From Himantopus leucocephalus (taxonomy: Eukaryota > Chordata > Aves > Charadriiformes > Recurvirostridae), in the NCBI GenBank assembly GCA_003993805.1, contig RSEF01000001.1, forward strand, positions 100,168,414-100,232,413: 64,000 nucleotides of DNA. The letters run 5' to 3'. This document shows, piece by piece, positions 22,601 to 32,605 of the stretch (position 1 is its first letter; every line of letters starts with the position of its first letter). Below the pieces are notes generated by a model, which was not told where the DNA came from, did not search any database, and was given only the letters and a program-made list of their open reading frames with translations. Position numbers and translations under genes: made by a program.

Positions 22601-25600
22601 AAAAGCTGTTAGTCAAATGATTTAGGTCCAGATGAGCAAAGTGGTGTCCGGGTACCTCATCCCATGAAAATGGCCAGCGTCTAAATGAGCAGCTCAGCAG
22701 CTGGGCTGCAGGAGAGATTTGGCTCCTAAACCAGCTTGAGCCTCTGGCTAATGCTGGCTTTGGTGGGCACGCCTGCACCAGAGCTTTATGCATGTTGAGG
22801 GGCAGTGGTATCAGAGGGGACCAGCGGACAGAACTTAGTGAACCTCTGGGGTCAAGAAAACACCCTGGTGCTTGGGGACTTGTCCGGCTTACACCCGAAT
22901 CCTTCAGCTTTGCAAAGTCAGGCTGGGAACATCTCCCTCCTTTGCAGGCAGGGAACTGGCCTCCAGGCAGGGAAGGTAACCCCGGTTGATACACAACCTG
23001 TCATGAAAGTTTCTGAGCTCGGTGCAGGCAAGAAGCCCAGCCTGCCCCCAGCTTTGCAATGCCTGCGTTGGTCTCTCAGCAGGTCACCAACGCCTCAGAC
23101 AGCTGGGCAGTGAGGGATGTCCCAGCCTCGCAGCACCGCCTGACCCTCACCAGGCTGGACCCTGGGAGCCTCTACGAGGTGGAGATGGCCGCTCACAACT
23201 GTGCCGGCGAGGGACAGACGGCCATGGTGACCTTCCGGACTGGTAAAGGTCAAACCTTTCCCTGGGTGTTTTGCTCTGAGTCAGGGGAGGGCCCCTCTGA
23301 GACATCCCGCCCCAGCCCTGAGGCACAGGCACCAGCCCTAGGACAGAGGGGCTGTTTCTGCTCTGGAAACCCATCTGCCCTCAGCTTAGAGTGACTCTGT
23401 CAGAAGGGAAAGTGTAGTGTGGGATTGAAATGGGATGGGTGAAATCAGGTCTTCCCCTCTGCCTGGGTTGGAGTAAGCCCCTTCCTCCCTCGGTGTCTCA
23501 GTTGGACACCTGCAGAACCGTAGAAAATAGGTCTGGCAGGGATGTCAGGAGGTCCTTTAATCCATCGTCTGCCTGGAGACAGGATCAGCCTGTGGGGGTT
23601 GTTCCCGACAGGTATTTGTTTAATCTGTTTTTAAAACCTTGTTCTGCACTAAAGGAAACACGAAGCCTTCCCACACAGTCTGCTTGGTGCCGAGCTGTCT
23701 TTGCCACTAAAAGGATGTTCCAACTGTCTCCGCTAAGTCCCCCTGTCCCCTGGCTGCTTTTCTTGTCTCCAGCAGGTGTGGGGAATGGCATTCCCTTCGT
23801 AGCAACATTCCCTGTGGTGGTGGGCTTCCTCACATCTCCCCTCAGGCCCCTGTCTTGTGCTAATTACTACCTTCTCAAGCATAAATCTAGCAACACTTCA
23901 AGGAAACCAATTAAAAGTTTTATAAAATTAAATATGAGGGGGACCTATTAACAGTTTAACAAACCTGCCCCTTTAGCTTTAGTTCCTGCCTGCAGGTTGC
24001 GTGCTTTGAACCCGTAGGGCCATTTGAGTCCGGGGAGTACTTACCTCAGCATCGTGGCTGGGAATATTTTCTTTGTTCATCACAGCAAAAATTAACTCTG
24101 AGCTGCATCTCCGTGTCACTAATGCCACCTCTCCCTTCTTCACAGGCCGGCGCCCAAAACCAGAGATTGTTGCCAGCAAAGAGCAGCAAATCCAGAGGGA
24201 TGACCCAGGCACGAGCACTCAGAGCAGTAACCAGTCTGACAACAGCCGTCTCTCCCGTAAGGCCCTCCCTGAACTGGGCAAGGAGGCAGGGCAAGAGGTG
24301 CTGGATCTCTTATGGGTGGCAGTGGCCAGGCTGTGCTGGGGTTGAAGTCTCCGCTGGGTAAAGCAAGACTGTTCAAAGCTATATGGGAACACCCTGACGA
24401 GGAGAGGTCCTTCTCGGACACCCCTGCTACTGGACGTGGCAGGCAGTCAGTCTTAGGAGAATCAGGCTGTTTCCACTGCCTGTCCCCACCATATTAATGG
24501 ACTTGTCAGAAACTCTGTCTTTTGCCAAGTTTCACATGGAGGGTTCAGAAAGCCCTGCTGCGGAGTCTGTAAATGTGCGGTGCGCAGGACCAGCAAGCTG
24601 CCGTGCAGCAGTGGGTGCTGGGAGGATGCGAGGGAGAAAGGGGAACCAAGTCCCCTGCAGGTCCTGGCATCCTCCTGTCTCAGCCAAGCCCTGACAAGGG
24701 GCAGTTTGTGCCCATTCTAGGGGTGCAGGGTGCTCTGTTTGGGTATTTTGCTGCACTGGAGAAACATCGGTTCCTGCCTGGTTAGTCCAATTCATTGTTT
24801 CCCACCTTGTGTCTGCCATTACTATTATTCAACAGTGCCATTATCCTTTCTGTGAAATTCTCTCCTTCAGTCATCCTTTCTGTGAAGTCCCCTCCCTCAA
24901 TCCCCCACACTCATTCATGCGTTGCCTTTTCTTTCATCTCCACAGCTCAGTTAATCTCTTTCCCTCCCATTTTCTGATTGTTTTCCTATCAAATTACATT
25001 TCTGCAGTTCAGAACTTTTCCCTATTTCCTCCTCAGTTGGTTCTTCTCAGTCTCTCCTGCTTTCGTCTCCTACACTCGTCTGTCCCCAGTGTCAGTCTCC
25101 CCCTGCTCCCTGCTTCCACATCAGCCAGGCCTGTTGCTCTGTCTCCAGCCCTGCATCCACATCTCACTGTTCTCCATCCCATGATGGGTGTACACTCCTC
25201 AAACCTTGTCTCATCCTAATTGAGTTGGGAGTGGGAAAGGAGCAAGATGCAAGCAGGAGTAAAAGATGTTTGCATGGCACAAACTGAAAGGAGTGCGGAT
25301 TTGGGGGTGCCAGCTCTAATGAAGAGACAGAAAGAAGAGGGCGTTTAGGACTTAAAGAGCATGTGGGTGGGTGCAACGCAGGTAGTCCTTCACCAACATA
25401 CCTCTGCGCTACAGGATCCTCCAGACAGAGCGAGAGGAATGTGGTTCATGTCCTGGTGTCCTTCTGTGCCCCTTGCAGCTCCAGAGGCACCGGACCGTCC
25501 AACCATCTCCATGGCATCAGAGACATCTGTGTACGTGACCTGGATCCCCCGTGGGAATGGCGGGTTCCCCATCCAGTCTTTCCGTGTGGAATATAAGAAA

Positions 25601-28600
25601 TTGAAGAAGTTGGGAGACTGGGTCCTGGCCACCAGTGACATTCCTCCCTCTCGCCTCTCTGTGGAAATCCCAGGCCTGGAGAAAGGTAGGCAGGTATTCT
25701 CCTCCCTGCTTCCCGGAGGTCTGTAGGAAAGCTGTGCAGTTCCTACAGGATGGTTAGCCGTCTGTCACATCATGCTTAGCCCTGGCATGTGCGAGCAAAA
25801 CAAAGCCTCCCCAGCTCCAGCCTCAGATGTGTGGGGAAAAGCTGCAGATACTTCTCCAATTTCTCCAGCTGCAAAGACCAGCATAGATTTGACCTCCCTC
25901 AGGGAGGCTTTCACATGCTTTTCTGTATTACAGGATATAGTTACTAAAGACATTTGTTTTTGCCGCTTACTAGACAGGACAGAACTTTCCTTGGCCACAG
26001 GCAAGACAGATGGGCACACAATTCCTGTTGCACTTCACATGAGAAAAGATGGAGTCACTGAGCTGGACAGCTTAAAAGGGCAACATATCTATCCCAACTT
26101 GAAGACCAGTAAAATGATGTTTGTGTAAAAATTATTTAGGCTTTGAGCTTTTAACTGCTGTTTATATACTAATTTCCATGTAGTAGAGGAAGAACACCTT
26201 CCTGTACCTGCTTTTGGGTCAGGACATCCTTTCAGGCATCTCTGAATCTAACCACAACCTTTCAGAACTGCTACCTGACCTCTAGACCGTCCAGACAGGA
26301 ATTGAGGAAGACAAATAAAAGCAGGCTCCATCTAGCACATGGCTGAAATCTGGCCATTCAGTGTTTGCACTTTGATCAAAACCTCTCTGTAGGCTCTCTG
26401 CCTTCTGGAGAAGATGTAGCTGTTCTCCACAATCAGGCCTGTGCTGACAGTAGAAGTCTTGGGAGACTCCAATCTCTGCAACTCTTTTATTTCCCATTTT
26501 TCCCCTAGGCATGTCCTATAAATTCCGTGTCCGGGCACTGAACATCCTGGGAGAGAGCGAGCCCAGTGCAGCATCTCGGCCATATGTGGTGTCTGGGTAC
26601 AGCAACCGAGTCTACGAGCGCCCTGTGGCTGGGCCATACATCACCTTCACAGATGCCATCAATGAGACCACCATCATGCTGAAGTGGATGGTAAGGTTTG
26701 TAAGGGTGGAGATCTCTGAATGTACAGGAAGCAGGTGTGTGGGTGCTACCTGCCCAGCTTACACATCTTCCAGGTTATCACACTGGAGCCTGTCGCCACA
26801 CAAATGGATCTGGGATCCAATAGCTGCCTCCAGCAAAGGAGGATTGGGCTTGGGGAACATAGAAGTGGAGGAAATCAGAGAGCCTAGGAAACCCTTTTTG
26901 TCTGAATCCAACATTGTACACAGGAGGCATTTCAGTGGCTAACCTCAGGGTCTTGACCATTTTGTTCAATAAGCACAGTTCAACAACGTATGGGGCAGCT
27001 GCTTGCTCTCCTGGCCAAATTCCTGGAATCCATTAGCACCTCTGTCTGTCCCAGTAGTTTCCAACAGATATGTCCTTCACTCTGACTTGCTGGGTAGCAG
27101 TCCTAAGTGCTGATAAGCATTTACAGCAGTCCACCCCAGAGGATTTTTAGGAGTGGGCAGAATCTTTTGGATCACAAGCCCAGATCAAAGTGTTTCCAAC
27201 AGCTTAGAGCTTATTCAGAGGGACGCATTGCCCTCTTCTCTCCTAGCTGCTTCTCACCAGAAATTGCAACAGGGCAGGATGAGCACTGCTGCTTATTTAA
27301 ACATGAACAGTAGCTGATAAAATACCGGGTGAAAGACAGCAAGAGCACGTGAAGCTGGGACAGTACTGGTCTGGGTGAGGGAGGAACAGAGCTGTCTTCA
27401 GAAACACAAGACTTCTGTGGTCACTGGTTTGTGGCAAGATATGGTTTGTCTGGAAGCCATAAGCCTACTGGAGTCAAGGTGAAGGTGTGCTTGTCCTTGC
27501 CCAGCTGAGTCACTCTTGGTGAGCAATTTTTTCTTTGAAGCATTGGCTGTGGCTGCTGAGAGGGAACAGAGCACTGGATGCTTGGGGTGACAGGATCAGA
27601 CTCATGTTTTTTCTGTTACTTGAGAGAAGCAAGGTGTGAGAGTATAAAATAGCACTGAGCTCTTGGAAGGAAGCCCTTACTGTGCAAACCAGTGTCAACA
27701 CAAGGAAGGTCCCCTGCTGGGTCTTCCTAATGTCCCATCCCATTTATCCCCACTGCTCCTCACCTAGTACAATATGGAGCACAGACATCCCTGCTAATTT
27801 CTGCTCTCCCTCCTGTTCTCTGCAGTATATCCCAGCCAGCAACAACAACACTCCCATCCATGGTTTTTACATCTACTACCGCCCCACTGACAGTGACAAT
27901 GACAGTGACTACAAGAAGGACGTGGTGGAAGGTAGGAGATACTCAAAGTCTGGTCCCAGCTGCTGGTTCCTCCTGGAAGAGTACATAGCCAGAAAGAGCA
28001 CAAAAAGCAGCTGCTGCTGCTGTCCTGGCCTTCTTTACTTGGCACTGTTGCAGATCTGGGTCAGCTGCATGTTCCCCAAGAAAACTAATGGCACCGTGTG
28101 TGTGTTCCCTCCTCAGGAGACCGGTACTGGCACTCCATCAGCCATCTGCAGCCAGAGACCTCGTATGACATTAAGATGCAATGCTTCAACGAGGGTGGCG
28201 AAAGCGAGTTCAGCAACGTGATGATCTGTGAAACCAAAGGTAACCAGCTTCACAGGGCACCTCTGGGAGCGCAGCCTGCTGCCTTCCCTGCCTGCAGCTG
28301 TCAGAGCACAGCGAGGCAGGTACCATCCCTGCCTGATGATGCGTCATCCGAGCTCAGGCAAGGAGATGGAGGCAGCACTGGGGAGCAGAGAGGCATAGAT
28401 TTGTTGAAGCTGTTGATCAGTATGTGTGTATAGCCATACCAGTACTCTCAGACCCCTTGTGCAGAGTCCATGACCATTTCCCTCAGAGTAGCAGTTACCT
28501 TTTGTTTTCCTAAGCATCACATAGATGGTGACTGGAACCAGAAGGGCTAACTTTCCCTTGCTGTGCTGAACTTCTGTGTTTGGTTATAAGCAGGTCCCAT

Positions 28601-31600
28601 GTTGTCTTCCAAGCAGCTGCGCTGTCATGATAGGACATGTCATGGCATTAAGTCCAAGCGTGTATTTTGGAGAAGCTATTTTCCTTTTTCCTTTTGCTTT
28701 AGCAGCCCAAGAGCCTGACGGATCTGTAAGCCAAGCACAGAGGACTTGCCTGTACTGCAATATGCATCAGCCTAGGAAATCCTCTGTCATCCAGGAGTAC
28801 TTCTTTAAAGCCACCACAGAAATCTGTCCACTCCACAGCAGCATAGACATCCCTGGAGCGGGCTGCTATTCCATCTGCCATGTGTGTGTCTAATGCTCTC
28901 TCCCTCTCTCTTCCCTTTGCAGCTCGGAAGTCTCTTGGTCTGCCAGGTCGTCTTCCACCCTCCACAGTGTCCCCCCAGCAGCATCCCCCGCTCAGTGGTG
29001 GGCACACTGGCCTGGGGACAGGAGCCATGGTGGCCCGTTCCAGCGACTTGCCGTACTTGATTGTAGGCGTTGTGCTGGGCTCTATCGTACTCCTCATTGT
29101 GGCTTTCATCCCCTTTTGCCTTTGGAGAGCCTGGTCCAAACAGAGTAAGGGTTCTTTCTTGAGGGCTGATTTACAAGATGTGCTCTGCCCCGTGGGTTAG
29201 ATCTGACCCTGGGTGTAGTTGGGTCAACCACCCAAAATGTGAGGGCTGCACATTCTGGGAAGGAGGGAGAGGGTGGGCAGAGGGCAAGTCCCAAATGTCC
29301 TGTGGAGCCTCGTAAAGACAAAGGCCACTGTTTGTCCCTTGTCCTGTTTACCTTGTTGAGAAGGAACTCTGGGACTAGAACAGGGGGAAAGGGGCACTCC
29401 ATTTGCTTTCGTGTAGGGCCTCTTTCCACCATTTGTTTCCAAGGGTGCTTTGGGTGCCAAAATAGGTGCCTGATAGGACAGCCTAACACTATCCCAGCTG
29501 GCAGCTCACTTCAAGAAGCTCAGCTTTGCCTCTGCTTTTGGCCTCAGACTTCCTTTTTCTTCCATCTGCAGAGCAAACCATCGACATGGGCTTCCCAGGA
29601 GCTGGGCTTCTGGTATCATCCTGCCAGTACACCATGGTGCCCCTGAGGGGCATCTCTGCTCCTCGTGCCAACGGACATCCCTATGTTAACGGACAGCCCT
29701 ACGCTAACGGGGCACATCTGAATGGCATCTGCCCCTCTGCACGAGTGGGCTATGCAAGCACCAAGCCTCGAGATTACAGTCCAGATGAAGTGCCACAGGT
29801 ATGTCCACACCTGCAGTTAACAGTTAGTTTGACATGAGCTGGAGGCTGTGGTTGAAGTGAGAGGGCTTCTCCAGACATGGCTGGCACCCTTTGCAGCACG
29901 TAGAATTGGCAAGACTGGCTCCTTCTTAAAAGAGATTTTGCCTTTGCAGAGGAGTCTGAAACATGGGAGGAACAGGAAGGTCTCCAAAACACTGGTGAAG
30001 AGGTGGTTTCTTGGGGTAGTGGCTCTAAATATGGAGGAAGCAGTGAGGAAAGGCTACTTTTACAGGAAAGGCTCCTCTTCTGAGCAAAGCTCAGAGGGAC
30101 TGACAATGTTGAGCACTCTGTGTGTAAACAGTAACACGGGCCAAGGCAGCTGAGACTATAAACTGGTTATCACCTCCCAGTGATTCAGCATTAAGCGTGA
30201 AGTGAGCTTTTTAGTGGTCAGTTCTACTCTGTCCTTTATAGCGAAAGTTTTGGCTTTCTGTGCCTTCTGTCATAAGAGCTTCACCAGACTGCCCCATGGC
30301 TCTGGCTCCCACATTAGCACCTGCCTCTTAATGCTGCTTTGTGGCGTTGCTCTGCTGAGAATCCTTCTCTCTCCTTCCAGTCACACGAGGAGACCAATGC
30401 CTTGCTGCAGGCGAGAGTGCTGCAAAACGGGAATGCCCAGCAAGACTACCAGCCCTCCAGGTTAGCCCTGGCTTATGGATGGGGAGGGTGGAACAATCCA
30501 GTGGGGCCCACAAGACTACATGCTCACAAAAGCTCACCCTCAGCACCCTCCCAACTGTCCCAATTCACTTGGGAAAAAGAACCTGTGCTCAAGCACTAGG
30601 CCTTCTTGGTCTAATTAGTCTTCATACAACTCATGCCTCTTATGGTTTGAGAGAGGGGAAATTTAATTGTAGAGATGGCCAAGACCTACTTTCCCTTGCC
30701 CCCTTTTCCTCCCCCTGCTCCTAACCGGGAGGCTGAAAAGTAAGGATGAGAGAAGCTAACATTTATGACTGGATGCTGATAAACAGCTGCCCCAGAATCT
30801 GGCCAGGGTCCAAGTGCAGGTGCTTCGTGTCTCACTGTTCAGACGTCAAGTCATTATTCCCATGCTCCTCAGGAGGCACTATGTCTCCCAGCTCCTGTGG
30901 CACTCACTAGATTTTTGAATCATGAATACCAGGTCACATCACCTCATTCCTATCCCACAAGTACATCCCAATTTGTGCTCTTCCCCTCATTTAGGAATGC
31001 TCTATGTCATTGCATTGATGCAGCTGGCTGAGATGTTACATAGGTTGTATCTTTCAAGGAGGAAAGATCTGTGAACAGTGCTAAACCTCTTTGTCTGCCT
31101 CCCCAGACTGCCCAACTCAAGAACAGAAGACAGCTCTTTCCTCTACAGTCTCCCGGATGACTCCACTCATCAACTTCTTCAGCCACAAGATGACTGTCCT
31201 CACCTTCAAGAGCACTTTGTTGGCCTCCATCATCCAGTGATGGGCAGCAAAGTGGGAGGCCCTAGCCTGGATGCTCGACGGGATCCCTTGTTCCATCAAG
31301 GTCAGTGGTCTGGAAAACTGTGCTTGCTTCATTGCATCATTTTAGGCTGGTCTTGAAGGGAAACCTCACTGCAGGGCCTTTCTCATGGCTCTGTTCATGC
31401 TTGCTTCTGCGGTGCAAGGACAGTTTTAACACTGCACAGAACAAAAGCATGGAAAGGCCATACTAGCCAGCTGGTGACTGTAAATTGCCTTAGTCAGTTT
31501 TAGAGGACACATTTCTCATTTCTCCAAAAGCTTGAGCTGTATGCTGCCGGAAGGGCACATACCCACCTCTAGTTGCAGAGATGCTGTCCTTTATTTAGTC

Positions 31601-32074
31601 CTTAATTTTGCATTTTCCAGACTGCCAGTAAAACAACAAGGTCCCTGAAAAATTGTGTGAATCCATCTCCCGAGGACCTGATCCATTGATCCACCACTGT
31701 CGTGTCGATCAAACTTGTTGTGTGCAAGTGTAGGATCAAACTCCCATGTAGCCAGGACTTTCAGAATGCAGATCTTCCTGTTTGATCAGAGTACCTATCC
31801 TCATAAAGTGGACTGTTGACTAGAAAGCTACCATAGTATTTCTCTTTTCTGTATGCATTGTAATTTTTTCTTGCTCCTTTCCCTTTCAGGAAGCCCTTGC
31901 TGCCTAGGCCTAGTGCCAGTTGAAGAGGTAGAAAGACTAGATTGCTGCCAGTCCAGAGGAGATCTCCATCCCCAGAATCCAGTGATCACATCTTTGGGTC
32001 AGGACCTACCAAGACATCTGAACAGCAGCCCACCACCACTGAGGCCCTTAGAGACTCATTCTCCCACCAGCTAG
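7590..32074 (+). CDS. BOC: BOC, Hedgehog co-receptor, 18 coding exons (whole-gene entry)
   Basis: This is the full coding span; the exons are listed separately. The joined frame is about 1105 residues, close to the 1114 of human BOC, and is open throughout with agreeing intron phases. Order: signal peptide (1-28), Ig1 (29-121), Ig2 (122-218), Ig3 (219-316), Ig4 (317-407), linker and FNIII-1 (408-560), short linker, FNIII-2 and FNIII-3 (about 598-803), juxtamembrane stalk, transmembrane helix (about 848-871), and a cytoplasmic tail of about 230 residues. Known family role: with CDON and GAS1 it binds Hedgehog ligands at the plasma membrane through the third FNIII domain and associates with Patched; it acts in neural patterning, commissural axon guidance and myogenic differentiation. 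Ectodomain exons match human BOC far better than the cytoplasmic exons. Coordinates are read by eye from splice signals and homology. Confidence 0.96.
8062..8340 (+). CDS. BOC: BOC coding exon 2: Ig domain 1
   Basis: 93 codons, phase 1 at both ends, as usual for a single-exon Ig domain. The acceptor is TGTATAG and the donor is GTGAGT. The two Ig cysteines are in SLGCVVD and RYQCIAR, with the core Trp in LTWRLNG. NLT and NHT are potential N-glycosylation sites. The start QVTVQPAS is nearly identical to human BOC. Confidence 0.96.
8341..16747 (+). other. Large BOC intron between Ig1 and Ig2
   Basis: About 8.4 kb, GC-rich, with no coding exon seen. It holds G/A-rich simple sequence near 12520-12560, a short TCTG repeat at 13339-13355, CpG-dense patches, and several AT-rich blocks with homeodomain-like words (about 13007-13100, 14540-14660, 14860-15240) that stand out from the surroundings and may be regulatory. 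Confidence 0.6.
15061..15620. promoter_or_regulatory. Candidate intragenic CpG island
   Basis: By hand count there are about 24 CpG dinucleotides in 15361-15600 and about 34 in 15061-15600, near the number expected from base content, while vertebrate bulk DNA is strongly CpG-depleted. No TATA box or coding exon is obvious. It could be an alternative BOC promoter or an enhancer. Confidence 0.45.
16748..16894 (+). CDS. BOC: BOC coding exon 3: Ig domain 2, first half
   Basis: Encodes about 49 residues, with the first Ig cysteine in AVIACDLPE followed by [15 protein letters not shown], nearly identical to human BOC. The acceptor is CTCTCTGCAG and the donor is GTGAGT; phase 1 at both ends. An intron of about 8.4 kb, the largest in the gene here, separates it from exon 2. 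Confidence 0.96.
17497..17640 (+). CDS. BOC: BOC coding exon 4: Ig domain 2, second half
   Basis: Encodes [16 protein letters not shown], then the second Ig cysteine in [12 protein letters not shown] and VTQEVKT. This is the D-x-G-x-Y-x-C motif of an I-set Ig fold. Acceptor CTCTCTACAG, donor GTAAGC, phase 1 at both ends. Confidence 0.96.
18081..18374 (+). CDS. BOC: BOC coding exon 5: Ig domain 3
   Basis: 98 codons in one exon. It begins [15 protein letters not shown], as in human BOC. The Ig cysteines are in LILECVAS and [10 protein letters not shown], with Trp in RVTWAKDG. Acceptor TCCTCACCAG, donor GTGAGT, phase 1 at both ends. Confidence 0.96.
19176..19448 (+). CDS. BOC: BOC coding exon 6: Ig domain 4
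   Basis: 91 codons in one exon, beginning [10 protein letters not shown]. The Ig cysteines are in [10 protein letters not shown] and [13 protein letters not shown], with Trp in [10 protein letters not shown]. Acceptor TTTCCCTGCACAG, donor GTAAAT, phase 1 at both ends. This is the last Ig domain; CDON, the paralogue, has five. Confidence 0.96.
19998..20296 (+). CDS. BOC: BOC coding exon 7: Ig-FNIII linker and first half of FNIII-1
   Basis: About 100 residues. The first 55 or so are a low-complexity Pro/Ser-rich linker that differs strongly from human. The rest ([17 protein letters not shown], then LVWRPR and [12 protein letters not shown]) is the conserved N-terminal half of FNIII-1. It ends in phase 0 before GTATTG, a change from the phase 1 series used upstream. 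Confidence 0.93.
20297..23082 (+). other. BOC intron within FNIII-1
   Basis: About 2.8 kb without coding sequence. It contains a T-run interrupted by one undetermined base at 22044 and a mixed AT/GC block at about 22080-22290 that resembles a conserved non-coding element. Otherwise I see nothing in it. Confidence 0.6.
22038..22059 (+). repeat. Poly(T) run with one N
   Basis: A run of T with a single N at 22044, probably a sequencing or assembly uncertainty in a homopolymer. Confidence 0.85.
23083..23242 (+). CDS. BOC: BOC coding exon 8: second half of FNIII-1
   Basis: Encodes [14 protein letters not shown], then [20 protein letters not shown] and [17 protein letters not shown], an FNIII core with the L-x-P-G-x-x-Y motif. 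The acceptor is a tandem CAGCAG at 23077-23082: the proximal choice would start at 23080 and add one Gln without changing the frame. Ends in phase 1 before GTAAAG. Confidence 0.94.
23510..23770 (-). mobile_element. Old CR1-like fragment
   Basis: The block with GTCTGGCAGGGATGTCAGGA, TTAATCTGTTTTTAAAACC and CAACTGTCTCCGCTAAGTCC resembles reverse-oriented CR1 3' sequence, but diverged. It lies in the BOC intron after exon 8. Confidence 0.45.
24146..24256 (+). CDS. BOC: BOC coding exon 9: linker between FNIII-1 and FNIII-2
   Basis: 37 codons, phase 1 at both ends. Encodes [20 protein letters not shown] and a Ser/Asn-rich stretch ([14 protein letters not shown]). The first half is near identical to human BOC and the second is variable, as expected of a hydrophilic inter-domain linker. 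Acceptor CTTCTTCACAG, donor GTAAGG. Confidence 0.94.
24257..25478 (+). other. BOC intron between FNIII-1 linker and FNIII-2
   Basis: Non-coding; notable only for a long C/T-rich region at about 24790-25200 that includes the 30-bp tandem duplication. Confidence 0.6.
24843..24902 (+). repeat. 30-bp tandem duplication
   Basis: Two adjacent 30-base units both begin ATCCTTTCTGTGAA and differ at a few positions in their second halves. Intronic, in a pyrimidine-rich stretch. Confidence 0.75.
25479..25685 (+). CDS. BOC: BOC coding exon 10: FNIII-2, first part
   Basis: 69 codons, phase 1 at both ends. Encodes [19 protein letters not shown], then [20 protein letters not shown] and [13 protein letters not shown]. 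This carries the conserved Trp and Tyr of an FNIII fold. Acceptor CCCCTTGCAG, donor GTAGGC. Confidence 0.96.
26509..26690 (+). CDS. BOC: BOC coding exon 11: end of FNIII-2 and start of FNIII-3
   Basis: Encodes [19 protein letters not shown] (F/G strands of FNIII-2), then [20 protein letters not shown] and TIMLKWM, which opens FNIII-3. Acceptor TTTCCCCTAG, donor GTAAGG. It ends in phase 0 at KWM, which joins YIPASNNN exactly as in human BOC. Confidence 0.96.
26691..27825 (+). other. BOC intron within FNIII-3
   Basis: About 1.1 kb with no feature that I recognise. Confidence 0.6.
27826..27931 (+). CDS. BOC: BOC coding exon 12: FNIII-3, middle
   Basis: Encodes [20 protein letters not shown] and [16 protein letters not shown], practically unchanged from human BOC. 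The third FNIII domain is the Hedgehog-binding module known for this family, which fits the strong conservation. Acceptor TTCTCTGCAG, donor GTAGGA; ends in phase 1. Confidence 0.97.
28117..28239 (+). CDS. BOC: BOC coding exon 13: FNIII-3, last part
   Basis: 41 codons, phase 1 at both ends. Encodes [20 protein letters not shown] and [20 protein letters not shown], the end of the Hedgehog-binding FNIII domain. Acceptor CCCTCCTCAG, donor GTAACC. Confidence 0.97.
28240..28922 (+). other. BOC intron before the transmembrane exon
   Basis: About 0.7 kb; no feature recognised apart from the pyrimidine tract at the acceptor. Confidence 0.6.
28923..29144 (+). CDS. BOC: BOC coding exon 14: stalk and transmembrane helix
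   Basis: 74 codons, phase 1 at both ends. A Pro-rich stalk ([19 protein letters not shown]) precedes [15 protein letters not shown] and a single hydrophobic helix, about residues 848-871 ([20 protein letters not shown]), followed by the LWRAWSKQ stop-transfer region. The stalk is variable and the helix conserved relative to human. Acceptor TTCCCTTTGCAG, donor GTAAGG. Confidence 0.96.
29572..29798 (+). CDS. BOC: BOC coding exon 15: cytoplasmic tail, first part
   Basis: About 76 residues. It begins [11 protein letters not shown] and contains [10 protein letters not shown], recognisable in human BOC. It then has an Asn-Gly repeat-like stretch ([20 protein letters not shown]) and CPSARVGY. Less conserved than the ectodomain. 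Acceptor CCATCTGCAG, donor GTATGT; ends in phase 0. Confidence 0.92.
30381..30460 (+). CDS. BOC: BOC coding exon 16: cytoplasmic tail, second part
   Basis: A short exon encoding [20 protein letters not shown] and DYQPS, corresponding to the human segment around SDTSSLLRQTHLGNGYDPQS. Starts in phase 0 and ends in phase 2. Acceptor CTCCTTCCAG, donor GTTAGC; the donor is weaker than others in the gene. Confidence 0.9.
31107..31300 (+). CDS. BOC: BOC coding exon 17: cytoplasmic tail, third part
   Basis: Encodes [20 protein letters not shown], the best conserved block of the tail compared with human BOC, then a variable segment ending RRDPLFHQG. Acceptor CCTCCCCAG, donor GTCAGT; starts in phase 2 and ends in phase 1. 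Confidence 0.94.
31890..32074 (+). CDS. BOC: BOC coding exon 18: C terminus and stop
   Basis: Encodes [17 protein letters not shown], conserved in human BOC, and a divergent Pro-rich end ([17 protein letters not shown]) with a TAG stop at 32072-32074. Acceptor TTCCCTTTCAG. Confidence 0.94.
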
Positions 32075-32605
32075 GGAGCAAGCTGCCTTTTGCAAGAGAC
32101 TTTATTCTAAAGAGAAAAAGAGAATGGGTATTTATTTTTGTATAACACCCCTATTTATATATTTATGCACTTGTATATAGATGTATATGTGCCTTTTATA
32201 ATGCTATGGAGGCAGAAGGCATCCTCAGCAAGGTCACAGGAGGGCCCAAGAAACAAGGCAGCAGCTACCCGTGGCACTGGGCTGTTCATCAGAGCACAAG
32301 ATTGAAACAGCAGCGCAAGAGACATCGCAGGACATGGGTCTGCAGAGAGCTGCCACCACCAAGATCTAGCACCCTCTTGCAGTGAGGGCTTCACGAAAGA
32401 TAATGTGATAATGCTGTCGATAAGGTCTTTTCCTCTCCCCTACAGGAATGTTTGTCCCAGGAACACACTCCTGTGAATGGACTGGAGTGATGCACTCTGC
32501 CTAATCAACTTAAACAACCCTTCACATACACGCCATCTGCAGCCGCATATCTGTAAAGACAAACCCACGCTTTAACATCTAAAATAAAGGCTTTAGTCTT
32601 TTCTG
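32075..32605 (+). other. BOC: BOC 3' UTR
   Basis: Non-coding sequence between the stop codon and the first good polyadenylation signal. It includes an AU-rich stretch at about 32129-32200 (several TATTTAT and TGTATAT words) that could influence mRNA stability. The end point is inferred from the AATAAA at 32583. Confidence 0.7.
32583..32588 (+). terminator. BOC polyadenylation signal AATAAA
   Basis: Canonical hexamer about 510 bases after the BOC stop, followed by a T/GT-rich downstream element at about 32592-32620. It is the only canonical + strand AATAAA I noticed between the stop and the CFAP44 end. Confidence 0.7.
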
